The notes beneath the pieces are model-generated. The model was not told the DNA's origin. It searched no databases and saw only the letters and a list, made by a program, of their open reading frames with translations. A DNA stretch of 64,000 bases. Source: Chaetomium olivaceum. Taxonomy: Eukaryota > Ascomycota > Sordariomycetes > Sordariales > Chaetomiaceae. Location of the stretch: assembly GCA_039881045.1 (NCBI GenBank), contig JAYWVB010000005.1, positions 558,001-622,000 on the forward strand, written 5' to 3'. A program made the position numbers and the translations under genes. Positions 11,467 through 22,156 of this stretch are shown here, one piece after another; position 1 is the stretch's first letter; each line of letters begins with the position of its first letter.

Positions 11467-13741
11467 CTAAGGGTACGTTGGAAGCTGATAAGAGTCTAAA
11501 TTCGGATCAATCGATAGGAAAGCCTCCATGTCGGCGGTCGCAAAGTCAAAGTTCCATCCACCATCCGGGGCGTCAGGTCAGGGTACTGCTCCACATCTTC
11601 GTGATTGAGGGTAGCAGATGGCGACATGGTCGTCGGCGAGGCGCCAGGGCCGAAGACCGTATTTGCATTCGGCTCAGGCGGCTGCAAGGGGCGTTGCGCA
11701 AGGCTTGCACCAAGAGTATCTCCCGCAGTACCCACAGCAGGGTTGGCGGTTTCGGCACTGACCCGGAAATCCGGATATACGAAACGAGCGATGCGTTCGA
11801 GATTGTCCGCCAGATCGTCTGTGTGGGCCCGGCTCCTCTGACTCCTCTCAGGCCTGGGCATCATCCGGAGAGCCCGGATGCCTGATTGGATCCATGGCAA
11901 GTTTGCGCGGCCGGCGACCTTATCTCCTAGCATGTCCAACGCTAAGACGTGAGATGCCCCCTCGATAAAAAAAGCGTGGTACTTGATCTCCTGGACAGCT
12001 GAGTTAGCATTGGATATGCGACAGGAAATCTAATTCTCGGTTCCTTACGCGGCACAACATGTTTTGTTCGCAAGCACCCGCAAGGAATAGAATGCAGTGC
12101 CTCGTAGCTTCCATGCAGTACTCGCATGCCTTGTCTAACCAAGGTGGCGGAGTCGGCAGACTATTACTCTGGGTGGCAGTATCACTGCCGGAAGGCGTGG
12201 CCTCATATCGTAGTTTGGCGCGTAGCACTAGGAATGGGCGGAATACCAAGATCAGGGTGTGATGGTACACTTCAAGAGCCGGTTAACAAACATAATCTTG
12301 TTAACGGCCCCGACCCATTGCGACCTACTGGTTGATATGATGGTCTGGCAGACCCCGAGCTCACCGGCGCCGGGATCACCAACTAGGCCAAAGTTGAAAT
12401 CCTTGCGCTGCTGCTCGGCAAACTGAAGAAGCTCCCGGCGGATCTCATTGGCAGCCTTCCAGATAGGAGTGAGAGATTTGTGATTCTGGTTGTAGATGAG
12501 CGTGGCGCACTTGGACATGAGCCGAGCTAGCGTCACGAGCGATTGCAAGAACTTTTGCTCGGCGGGGAGCGGCACCCTCATCTCGGTCTCGGGGAACGAA
12601 CTGGGACGGCCGAGGCTGAAGCACAGCCAGCTAAGGTATGGCAGCATTGTTGTTAGTGCTGGGCCCCAGATAATTCTCTATCCTAGAGAAGGCGGATGGA
12701 TGTCTTACATCTCCCAGAAGTAAAGGCTCCATATGGTTATCCTCCGCTGACGAGTGTCTTCGCAAGACTGTGCAGTTCCTGTAATGTCCTTGTGAAGGCC
12801 GGCGCCGACAGCTTTGCGGACTGCCGTGCCCGCCACCAAAAATGCCGAATTGGGCCTCGCTGTCTCGGCGTGGAAATGCGAGTGAGCGGGTGTTAGCCAA
12901 CCCGAAATGGTAGTAAGAAGCAGGAAAGAAAGAAACTTATCATCAGCAATGCTATCTGGACAGCTTGGACATTAACCATCTCGTCAAGTCTGGCCGACCA
13001 CCGTTTAGCCTTCTGGAAGAGGAACTGTGCTATTGCTTCCTCCTCCATCATGGAAGCACCCATGGCCATGGATAACAGGACGATGATGGTGTCGGGGTTT
13101 TCGGACGAGAACATTTCGGACGGGACGTAGAGCCGTGCAAGTTGGCGGCGGTACTCGTCTTTGGCCCAGATGGGCATGGTATGCCAGTAGGTAGCAAGGT
13201 ACCGTTCTAGAAGACGACTGGCCAAGTCTCGATCGACGAACATGGCTGCCGTGTCGTTGGTTACGCGCCAGGACTTAGCATTATCGGCCAAGTCGCCAAA
13301 ATACAACCTCCGTAGATTGAAGCGGTCCAGACCGGGCCCCATCTCCTGGACCTCCTTCTGGTGGACCGACACGGGCCTCGTGCCTTCGATCTGGTGGTAG
13401 ATAAAGTTCATGATGGAGAAGTTGGAAGACGGGCCATAATACAACTGCAGCAACATAGACGGCGATGCTCGGTGTGTTGCCGCCACGCTGTGGTTTTGGA
13501 GAGCGCGAGAGTCGGAGCCATGATCATCATCTTCTGAGGGGCGACCTAGCTCCGAGTCATCATGTATTTGCTGCACTGGAGCCGGTGGGCTCCTTCTTGC
13601 CCGGGTGCGTGCCTTGGTCCGATACACGCAATCAACTGCGCGCATCTTGCATCGGCCGCAGGGATCGCCGCCATCGCAGCGGATTTTCTTGGTGCGGCAT
13701 TCCTCGCAAGCCTTGGATATTCGCCATTTAGGCGGTTCCAT
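11467..13741 (-). CDS. Zn2Cys6 transcription factor with fungal-specific TF domain; C-terminus frameshifted by a 5-bp duplication
   Basis: The preferred start is the ATG at 13741 (an in-frame ATG at 13789 is possible). Residues 10-40 hold the zinc cluster with spacing C-x2-C-x6-C-x5-C-x2-C-x6-C. The middle-homology region follows in later exons: AFLVAGTAVRKAVG, WLCFSLGRPSSFPE, YHHTLILVFRPFL and YHAFFIEGASHVL. Introns are short with good donors, e.g. GTAAGACATCC and GTGAGC. Near the 3' end TCAGG is tandemly duplicated (11573-11577 and 11578-11582). As written, the frame ends at 11496. Without one copy it would run into an acidic-aromatic tail (WNFDFATADMEAF) ending at TAG 11469-11467. The likely target is the adjacent transporter, starting about 280 bp downstream. 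The tail often matters for activation. Confidence 0.8.
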
Positions 13742-14454
13742 CGTAGGTTCATGGACACCGAATCTCGAGGAGAGGAAAAGGGATGACAACGACCGCCGAG
13801 TCCGATATTAGCGAAGGGGGCAAGATTAGAAAAGCAGGGAATGAGTGGAATCGGTAATTTCAGGTACGGTATTCTGCAGATCCAGTCCCCTGTAGTACGA
13901 TATTGTGTATTTCGTATGATTCAATTGAGCCCCGCCTTTCCTCCCTTCTGCCCAATCAGCTTTTGGCTTGACCAGATATCTCTGTGGACAGTTCAGCATC
14001 ACACACGTAGGAGCGATAAATGAGCGACAAACGAACGAGAAACGGGCGACCGTCCGGAGAATTACTACCCTCCGAAGAAGCAGATATCCAGACTTTCCGA
14101 CACACTGGGCAGTACGGTGCGTTGCAATGGCATCGGCTTGGCAGCCAACATCCTATACTGTTGGAAAACCCACAGCCACGGATACCGAGATGGGACAGTC
14201 AAACGTAGTGAAAACAGTGTAATTACGGCCAGTTGAGCCAATTGATGGTCAACTACTGCAGTGCAACCGTCGTGATGTCTGTGTCTGGTTCAAACAGCTG
14301 TGTGCGGGCATCTGACCCTGAAAAATACCGCATCTGGTCCCCTGGGTCCACCTCGGGGGGGTTGATTACGCCTTGGCGACCACACGCCAAAGGCGTGGTC
14401 CTAACCTTGTAATCTTGACATATACCTTAAATTTAGAATTGTTGGACTATGGGG
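13742..14454. other. Intergenic, promoter side of the Zn2Cys6 gene
   Basis: About 700 bp upstream of the regulator. Short open frames here have no recognisable composition. No repeat or RNA gene seen. Confidence 0.5.
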
Positions 14455-14929
14455 GCCCGTTTATGGGCAATGTCGCCTGGAAGACGTGGAACTCGGACAG
14501 AGCGAGGCCAACGCAATCCTCCAGCCTTCTAGGGAATGTGCCAACGTCACAAAGAAAATCGAAAATCCTAGAGAGGCTGCAGAAGTTGGGATTGTCAGGG
14601 AGCAGCCGGAAACGAGGGGCGGTCAAGGCTGCTTTCAAGCAGGTGTGGAACAGCGGCGAGATCAAAGCGTTAGAGACTCAACTAGGAGAGTTCCGGTCGC
14701 AACTGACCCTCAGGCTGTTGGTCTCCATGAGGTATAGTAACTCCACTTCCGTTTCTTAGTGGCCTAACAGGGATTGTAACCTGAAAGGTCTTATGCTACC
14801 AAATCGGTCGACTACCAGTGTCGCATTTTCGAGCAGCTGGAAAAGTCACAATCAGACAACTGGGAACTCCATAGGAAAGTGGACAATCTACGTCTCGGAA
14901 CGAACTATTACCATTTTCAGAAGGATTAG
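14455..14929 (+). pseudogene. Relic of a Helo-like N-terminal domain of a fungal NLR/STAND protein
   Basis: Two overlapping frames together read like the helical N-terminal domain found on many fungal NACHT/ankyrin proteins: DVELGQSEANAIL and ECANVTKKIE in one frame, then ILERLQKLG, RKRGAVKAAFKQVW and EIKALETQLGEFRSQLTLRLL in another. A frameshift near 14550-14560 joins them. A plausible 56-nt intron (14732-14787) leads to YATKSVDYQCRIFEQLE and a TAG at 14927-14929. There is no NACHT or other downstream domain, so this is a stand-alone fragment or a decayed gene. The family call rests on the Lys/Arg-rich linker and LRLL helix and is tentative. Confidence 0.45.
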
Positions 14930-15933
14930 GTAGGAGATAGCAGGAAAGTTAATCTTGTCAGAAGTTTTATTAGCTTTACAATCTGCGCCTGCGCCTATGC
15001 TAAAACCGCACGATACAAAAGTAACCGCACTGTCTTGAAGGTAGATGTGTGCGTAGTACTCCGTAATACTCCGTTTACCTTAAGTGGACCACTTTTTGCG
15101 TGTTCTTCAGTCCGCGATGGCGACCCGTGTCGGTGCCTGGTTACGAGGACGACGGGCTCGCGCGAGGGGGGGCACAGGGAAGGGCGCGCAGGTGGGAGAG
15201 TTACATAACTGAAAAGAAAAGTGAGATTCTATGGATCTGGATTTTATTGAGTTTTTGAGCGATTCAGAGGCTCCCAGATTGATAGATTTAACTGCGTTGA
15301 TGATTGAATTCAGTTGAGTTGATGGATCTTGAGTGCGAAAAGGAGAGGCGCGCGCGCTAGGGTTGGGGTTATGTATGGTAGATGTCGCTGGCATAGGGGG
15401 AGGATACATAGTCCGAAAAGTATATATCTCTAATATTTTAGCACCCAACACCCCGCCATCAAAAGACCAATTACCAATTGTATCGAAGATGTCAATACAA
15501 CGCTGCAAGCTATTAACGAAGTCCAGAGCTATAGCCGAAGAGTTCGAGCTAACTACTTAATAAAATCACGCCATGATGATGCAGAAGCAAGAAGCTCTCA
15601 AGCCCTATGCCTACCTACGGGAGCTCGCTGATGTTGATATACCTTAAACACCTCCCTCAAATCTTTCCTCCTCAACACCTTCCCCAACGAGTGAAGCTCC
15701 CTTCCAGTCTTTGCTCCCTAACATACACATAGGCTCTCAGAAGACGACTGAAGTTTCAATCACGCGCCTTCTCCTCGAGTTCCTCACCGACATATTCTTC
15801 CTCGTGGTCGGAAAGATGGAGGGGAAAATTGGAAAGAACGGGATAACGAGGAAGGAACGAGGGAAGAAACGAAGGACGACGAGAGGTTCCAGCAACCAAC
15901 CATTCCATCCAAGTACCACCAAAGGTAAGAAAC

Positions 15934-15977
15934 CTCGCTTTCATGTTCGCCTCGCTTTCATGTTCGCCTCGCTTTCC
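15934..15977. repeat. 17-bp tandem repeat, about 2.6 copies
   Basis: The unit CTCGCTTTCATGTTCGC occurs at 15934-15950 and 15951-15967, followed by a partial copy to 15977. Seen directly; no function inferred. Confidence 0.85.
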
Positions 15978-16344
15978 TTTTGTCCTGTTGTCAATGCAGC
16001 TTACCGGTAAATACAATGTCATCTTTAGCCACCGCTCCTTCCGTCGGCCTCTCCGGCTTCTTCAGCAACACAGCCCGCCTCAATAGGCTCTTCTCCGAGC
16101 CCCTAAGTCTGTTTTTCCTGTCCTGCCCCTGCTCCGGCTCCCGCCCAGTACGACCCGTTTTAACATGACGACTTCAGCCCGAGTGAAGAAGATCACATGG
16201 TGATCCGCCAAGCCTGGGGAGATTGTTGGGAGGTGGCCGTCCGAACCACAGCCACCGCCGCCATCACCACTACTACTACTGCCACTACCCTGTCTTATTG
16301 AGAGGTTTATGAATGCAACCACCTTCAGTAGGTACCTAGGGGTA

Positions 16345-16455
16345 TGCGAACCTCGCACTTATGAGTCACATGAGTGGATGTGAGCCTCGTGCAACCCTCC
16401 AACTCACAAGTGGTGCGGGCGTGAAATAATCGCAGAAGTGCGAGCTTCGCACTTA
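16345..16455. repeat. Pair of 17-bp elements, one forming a hairpin
   Basis: TGCGAACCTCGCACTTA (16345-16361) and TGCGAGCTTCGCACTTA (16439-16455) differ at two positions. The second, with its left flank, forms an 8-bp perfect stem (AAGTGCGA / TCGCACTT, 16436-16454) around GCT. They lie 200-300 bp upstream of the secreted fusion gene. They could be protein-binding sites or a small mobile-element remnant. Confidence 0.5.
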
Positions 16456-16652
16456 CTATCAATCCTTAGCTATTGAAGACATTTGGCTGATTTGATGCCA
16501 AAGCAAGCGAAGGAGATAGCCATGAGAGAATTCTCGGGGATCCATGATGGGAGCTATAAAGAGTCAAGCATGTCGCACCCGGCGGTATTCAAGTTGGGGA
16601 TCGATATCGAACCCGTCTCTTTTGAGTTGCGCCAGAAGCCAGGTCCGGGACA

Positions 16653-19600
16653 ATGTATCAGCCCCCGAGTCTACGCAGACTACGCTTTGCGCTGCTTTAT
16701 CTGCTCCCAGCTGTTATCAATGGCCAGTTCTTTGACTACCCTCCCCCATACGGCATCGACTCTGCCCCAGATGTCACGTCTTTTGAGGTCGGCTGGGATG
16801 CTCCCTACCCCAGTTACGAAGCCAACTTGAACCTGACACACCCAACAACAATCGTCAACAGTACTGGTAATAGCACTGAAACCATTCAGATCAGAGCCGC
16901 CCAGGACTTTTACCTCCGCATCATGCCCTTGGGGGCGTCTATCACCCAAGGGGTGGGATCATCTGACGGCAACGGCTACCGCAAACTCCTCCGCCAGCAG
17001 CTGCGATGGAAGGGCTGGAAGGTCAACATGGTGGGCTCCAAACAAGATGGAAATATGGCCGAGAGTAAGTTGTGCTTGAATTGACTGCCTGGCACCACAT
17101 GCCTCAACAACTGGATGGCTTCCTGTTCAGATGCTAATACATGTCTTTTTTCTTGGCAGGACAATGAAGGACATCCTGGCTTGACCATCACTCAGGTACA
17201 CGACGCTTGGAAGTCAGAGAAGTGGAAGCCAAATCTTGTGCTCATCAACGTCGGGACGTAAGCATATTCGCTCTCATCCCAAGATTGGCTCATCGGAGTG
17301 ACTGACGTCGGACGACAGGAACGACTGCAACCAAAACCTTGATATCCCCAACGCCGGCAATCGCATGAAGGCCATGATCGATGACATCTACAGCAAGGTC
17401 CCCACGGCGACCGTCATCCTCTCTACCCTGGTAAAGAGCCGGGACCGCGCTGCATGCGCTGCCGACTTGAGCCGGCAGTATCGAGACCTAGTCTCCAACA
17501 CGTACCGGGGCCGGAGAATCGGCCTCGCGGACATCCACGAGGCCATCAGCCTGTCACAACACGTCAGCGACGACGGCATCCACCCCAATGACGAGGGCTT
17601 CCGACTCTTCGCAGCCGTGTGGTGGGATGCCATCAGCAAGCTCGAGAGCCAGATCCAGCCGCCATCGAGCGACATTGACGACGCCAAGGCCAGCACCACC
17701 ACCTGCCCCAAGGTCGCCGGCAACGCCCGCGGTCCCGTCCAGACTCAGAGGGGAAGCGGCCACGACAACGGCATATACGTACATGCCCGCGTCGAAAGGG
17801 GCGCCATTGAGTCGGCGAGGATCCAAAAGGGCTCGGACCCCCACCTCATCACCAACTCGATCCCCTTCCTCATGTACTTTGCCAACATCATCAAGAACAA
17901 TCCGAACGCGCCCCGTGAGGAAGCTCTAGACGACTGGATCCGCGTCTTCATTTCGGAAGCGGGCGAGACGACCTACTACTTTCGCCGGAACCTGGGAGGC
18001 GGCACCTTCGGCCCGTCCACGACCTTCGACCCTGGTATGAACTGCCCATCCAGATCCAGCTATTTTTTCGCCGACTTCGATAATGATGGTCTCGATGACT
18101 TTTATTGCATCCAGGACGGGGGATCCGTGTCGGTCTCCATCAACCAGGGTGGTAGCCCACCCAGATTCTCATTCCTGGGCAGGGTCGTTCCACCATCCTC
18201 GGTCAATATCGAGGATGTTCTTGTTTGCGATATTGACGGTGACGGCAGAGCCGACTTTTGCGTACGCAGCCAAGCCGAAGGCACCATCAGGTGCTCCCGC
18301 AATGGCGGCCATGGCACCAACTACTTTTGGCAAGGTTTTAGCACAGCGGGTGGTCTGCGTGACGTCGTCTTCGACCGGGTGCCGGCCCAGGGGAAGATCT
18401 TTTGCGGAGACATCAACGGCGACTTCAGAGCCGACCTGCTCGTGATTGGCTCGACCGGCAGCGTTGACACATGGATCAATCGCCGGACTCGCGGGAAGGG
18501 TATCGTTCCTGAGTGGACGTCGGTGGGCAGAACCCATGCGGGTATGTCGACACCTCAGATCCAGGAACAGATCAAGTTTGGCAGGATCTACGGCTCTGGC
18601 AAACTCGACTACATCTACCTCAAGCAGGAGGACGAATGGTTTGATGTCCGGTGTGGGAGAACACGGGGTCCGGTGGCACCCGACGCAAGGCCGACGGCAC
18701 CTTTTACTGCGACATGCGCGGCACCGGCTCCGACGACTATGTGTGGATCTGGTCCGACGGCCACTCGACCGAGATCTATGCCAACACGCACAATCCTCCG
18801 TGGTGGGGCAACGACGTCAAGATCAACATCCCCGCGCTAGGGAACCGCGTCGGCGTTCATCTGGCCGACTGGACAGGTAATGGCCGTTGCGATGTCCTGG
18901 TCCAAAACAGGGCCAACGGTGCCATCACTCTGTACGCCAACAACTGGGATGCCGCCACAAAGACGCTCACCTTCACCAACCGCGGCGTCGTCGCCACGCC
19001 GGGCTGCACCGAGGGCTGGGGCGTGGGCATATTGGATCGCGGCATGCGTATTGCTGACTTGGAGTGAGTTTCCTCTCCTGTCGACCAGTCTACCTACCCT
19101 GCAACAATGTTGGTACTAAATGATTTTCTCCTTTTTCCGTACAGCGGTGATGGCCGAGCGGATGTGATATGCCTCGAGAGAAACGGACGCATCACGGCCT
19201 GGCTCAACCGAGCCTCGGGTATGTTCAACGCCGGCCAGGTCAAGTTCTCGCAAGGCTGGTGAGTTCACTTCTTCTCCCTCATTAGGTGAAAATACTTTGT
19301 TGACGGTTTGTCCCTTCGTTACCCACCTCTAGGGATCGCGCCAATCTCCGTTTTGCCGATGTGGAAAACTCCGGCAGAGCCGACATCATCTGGCTCGACA
19401 AGTACACGGGCGCTGCAAGAGTGTGGAAGAACAACGGTTATGCCGGTCCCAACGGCGGCGGCGGTGGAAGCTCCTTTTCGTGGACCGCCCGTGGCGTTCT
19501 CTACTCGGGAATCGACCGTGGCGAGGTCATGGTAAGCCTGATGCTACTGGCAGATTCTTTAGTGTTGTCGATTGGAGAGTGAGTAGGTACTTAATGATCT

Positions 19601-20869
19601 GACTGAACTTTGCGAACTTGGGAGGTCTGGGTCGAGCCGATCTGATCCAGGTCTACCCTGCCACCAACGAGGTGAGTGGAGTCCCTTGTCACTCGAGGTG
19701 CCAGCTTGGCTTCCGGATTCGAATCTGTTCCTAACCAGCAACCACCTTACTTAGGCATACACCTTTTGGAACGAGTGCGGCTCAGGCGGCTCAGGCGGCG
19801 ATGATGGCCCTATCGGCAAGTACATACCTTGGGGTTCTTGCTTCACAGCCCTAGAGTACGACCGTGTGCTAATTAACTCGTTAAACATGTAGCGTCTCCC
19901 AACCTACCCGACTATTCATCAGGCGAGGACGACGACGGGCATATCATCCTTTCTACACCGGTGGTCAGCATTATCCCTCGACCAACTGAATCGCGGCCCC
20001 CGCCGGAAGTCACCGAGAACGCCACACCTATTGAGGCCGACTCATACTTCTGGCTCGACAAAAGTTGCGACGATCGAAGGACAGACGACGGCGTCACGTA
20101 TCGCGACTTTGTAACAACCGCGGTTGCTGACGCCCAACTGATTGCTATAGTAGCCCATGCTACATGGCATAGCTCGAGCTCGAGGGGTTCCACGGACCTC
20201 TATATCGGAAAAAACTTTCTCGAATCGCAATACGCGGCAGACTTCAATGCGAACCTGAACGCGGCTAAAAACTGGGCAGGCTCGGATTGATGGTTTGCGA
20301 GCTACATCCGCGTCAACTGTTTCGACACGTACAATGTCTGCCAGAACAAGATTGGGGAGGACACGCGGAGCATCGGGGGGTACGCCAACAACACAAGGGA
20401 GGGCTTTTTCAACACCAGATACTACACCATCACCTTGTGCCCCCCTTTCTTCACCCTCAACTCGCTCGCGACGGTTCGACGTCAGTCATCGGGCCTCCCG
20501 CTGGACCAGCTTCAGCTCATCTTCATGGAGAACTCGGGTTCCAAGTTCCTGCACGAGATGATGCACATTGACGCGATCACCGAGAACCGGGGCCACATCA
20601 AGGACGAGCTCTTCGACACGGGAAGGCGCATCTACGGGCCCAAAGACGTCGCCAAGGCTGCGCGCATCGCCGCCCGCGACGGCTTCCAGTACAACTACAG
20701 AAACGCCGACACGTACGCGGTATATGCCCTTGCCGCCTACTTTGAGGACGACTACGGGGTCGCGATTCCGCCAGAAGTAAAGGGCGCAGCAGCCCCCGCA
20801 GGACTGCGCGAGTATTACTACGTGCATGACCATGAGAATAATTACGTCCGATACAAGTATGAGGAGTGA
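16653..20869 (+). pseudogene. Secreted SGNH hydrolase / FG-GAP repeat / HEXXH metalloprotease-like fusion, with several lesions
   Basis: The start at 16653 gives a signal peptide (LRFALLYLLPAVING). An SGNH/GDSL esterase domain follows (CE3-like): block I MPLGASITQG, block III VGTNDC across an intron, and the Asp/His block DDGIHPNDEGF. Next come FG-GAP/VCBS-type repeats with calcium-loop motifs (DFDNDGLDDF, DIDGDGRADF, DINGDFRADLL, DGDGRADVI). The C-terminal 250 residues carry KFLHEMMHID, an HEXXH zinc-protease motif, then conserved DTGRRIYGPKDV. Lesions seen: a one-base loss near 18648-18651, no usable acceptor before the block at about 19610, a phase break near 19820-19890, and an in-frame TGA at 20288-20290 where Trp would fit. 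The frameshifts could be sequence errors; the TGA is harder to dismiss. The first acceptor (about 17160-17170) is also ambiguous. Confidence 0.7.
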
Positions 20870-21113
20870 GATGAGAGATGGGGAGGTTCGGGAGGGGGAA
20901 AGGAGAGGGTGAAGGCATTGGCATATTCAGGGGCTTGCCGGGCGACGAGGGAGGTGCCAAAGGGGAGATATAAATAAGTGATAAGAAAACAAAACAAACA
21001 ACACTACCTACCTAGGGATTCGCTGGCCGTCACCGACCCAACTATTGGCCTGGCCCTTATAAAGCCCTCAGTGACTTATCTAAGGGAGAGCGGACGGGAT
21101 CCCGAGTTTTCCT
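20870..21113. other. Short intergenic spacer with ACCTACCT motif
   Basis: This holds CTACCTACCTAGG around 21004. Otherwise nothing is seen beyond the presumed 3' UTR. Confidence 0.4.
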
Positions 21114-21967
21114 ATGGGTCGTGGTCGTAGGTGCATGCGATACGCCTCGTGCGTAGACCCACGAGATGTCCAACACATGATATTAATTCTCGATGATCTG
21201 GCTGAATACTTCCTGCGCTTGTGGTCCATTCTGGGAAACCCACTGCAAGTGTTCGTCAACGAGAAGCTCCCGCCGCTACCGCAAGCTGCTCAGGACCACC
21301 CTTTGACATGTCTAGATAACAAGGTGCAGACGTTTCTGTCGCTTGCGGTGAAATGTGATATGTTCAAATATGTGAAAAGAAGAGCGCCACGTGCTGAGTT
21401 GGCCACTCCGCTCGATAACGTCGTCCCTCGACCGCTCGAGGCCCGGGATAAGCCGCCTACTACCCAACGAAAGCTTTCGTGGATCGGGTTCAGACGTTCT
21501 ATGGAAAAGTGGAAGAGCGAAAGACGGGAGCCCCAAGTTGGTTGGCCGCTCCTACTCGATGCCATACAGCTGCGGTCTACGGCTGAAAGTGCTTCGATGG
21601 TGGAGGTTCTGTTAGAGAACGGTGTCGATCCCAACCGCAACACTCATCGAGAGGTCGGGTGTTCCAGAGGGGTATGGTCAGCCTATCTAGATACACGCGC
21701 TCGCTCTCATTCGGAGAGTTTTCTAATAGGTCTTGGGATCCCAATGCAAAGACTCGCTGGGAAGAAATTGCCCGTCTCATGTTGGCGAATGGTGCTCGCA
21801 CCGACAAAAAGACTATCAAATTGGCAGCAGTCGCATTTTTCGGCAAGATGCAGCTACTGGAAAGCAGAGCTACAAGCATGACGGTTACCCAGACGCAGCA
21901 AGCATTACTAAGGATGAGGGACCAGGGAACCCCCTTAGGTTTTAACTTTGGGCACGGAGTTCGGTAG
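21114..21967 (+). pseudogene. Relic of the C-terminal region of a fungal NACHT/ankyrin (NLR-type) protein
   Basis: The first frame (from about 21114) reads through helical sequence, LTCLDNKVQTFLSLAVKC, and an ankyrin-like unit (SASMVEVLLENGVDPN). The next frame continues with RYTRSLSFGEF, WEEIARLMLANGARTD and a stop at about 21967. The repeated pattern 'xxMxxxLLxNGxDPN' is what closes many fungal NACHT proteins. The frame change near 21645-21665 equals one missing base. There is no nucleotide-binding domain upstream, so this is a fragment. It may belong with the N-terminal relic at 14.5 kb; both are on the plus strand. Confidence 0.5.
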
Positions 21968-21989
21968 ATAGGAATCACACCAGACTTCG

Positions 21990-22031
21990 GTACATAGGTA
22001 GGTCGGGTAGCTACATGTACCTACCTACCTT
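21990..22031. repeat. Cluster of TAGGTAGGT / ACCTACCT motifs
   Basis: TAGGTAGGT (21995-22003) and TACCTACCTACCT (22018-22030) face each other over about 15 bp and could pair. Further copies lie near 21004, 23997 and 24167, so this tetranucleotide is concentrated in the 21-24.4 kb accessory segment. Confidence 0.6.
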
Positions 22032-22156
22032 ATCTTTCAATCCGCCAACCCCACACACAGCCCGCAGGCCAAAGACCTGCGCCAACGGACGGCCGACCCA
22101 TAGACTGATCTCCAACACACCCAACACAAGGTGAGGCACTATACCCACTTTGGACT

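Larger units (their letters stand above)
14930..16652. other. Gene-free interval with short repeats
   Basis: About 1.7 kb without a convincing gene. It is relatively AT-rich around 15.0-15.6 kb. It contains a 17-bp tandem repeat at 15934-15977 and a pair of near-identical 17-bp elements at 16345 and 16439. Short frames in 15.1-16.3 kb lack coding character. Confidence 0.5.

Noticed and set aside
15107..16358. Several 60-130-codon frames in the 15-16.4 kb interval
   Set aside because: Low-complexity or basic composition, no conserved pattern, no consistent splice model.
20282..20296. Repeat-induced point mutation as cause of the in-frame TGA
   Set aside because: The inferred G-to-A change would be in a CpC context on the opposite strand rather than the CpA preferred by RIP, and nearby codons show no RIP-like excess.
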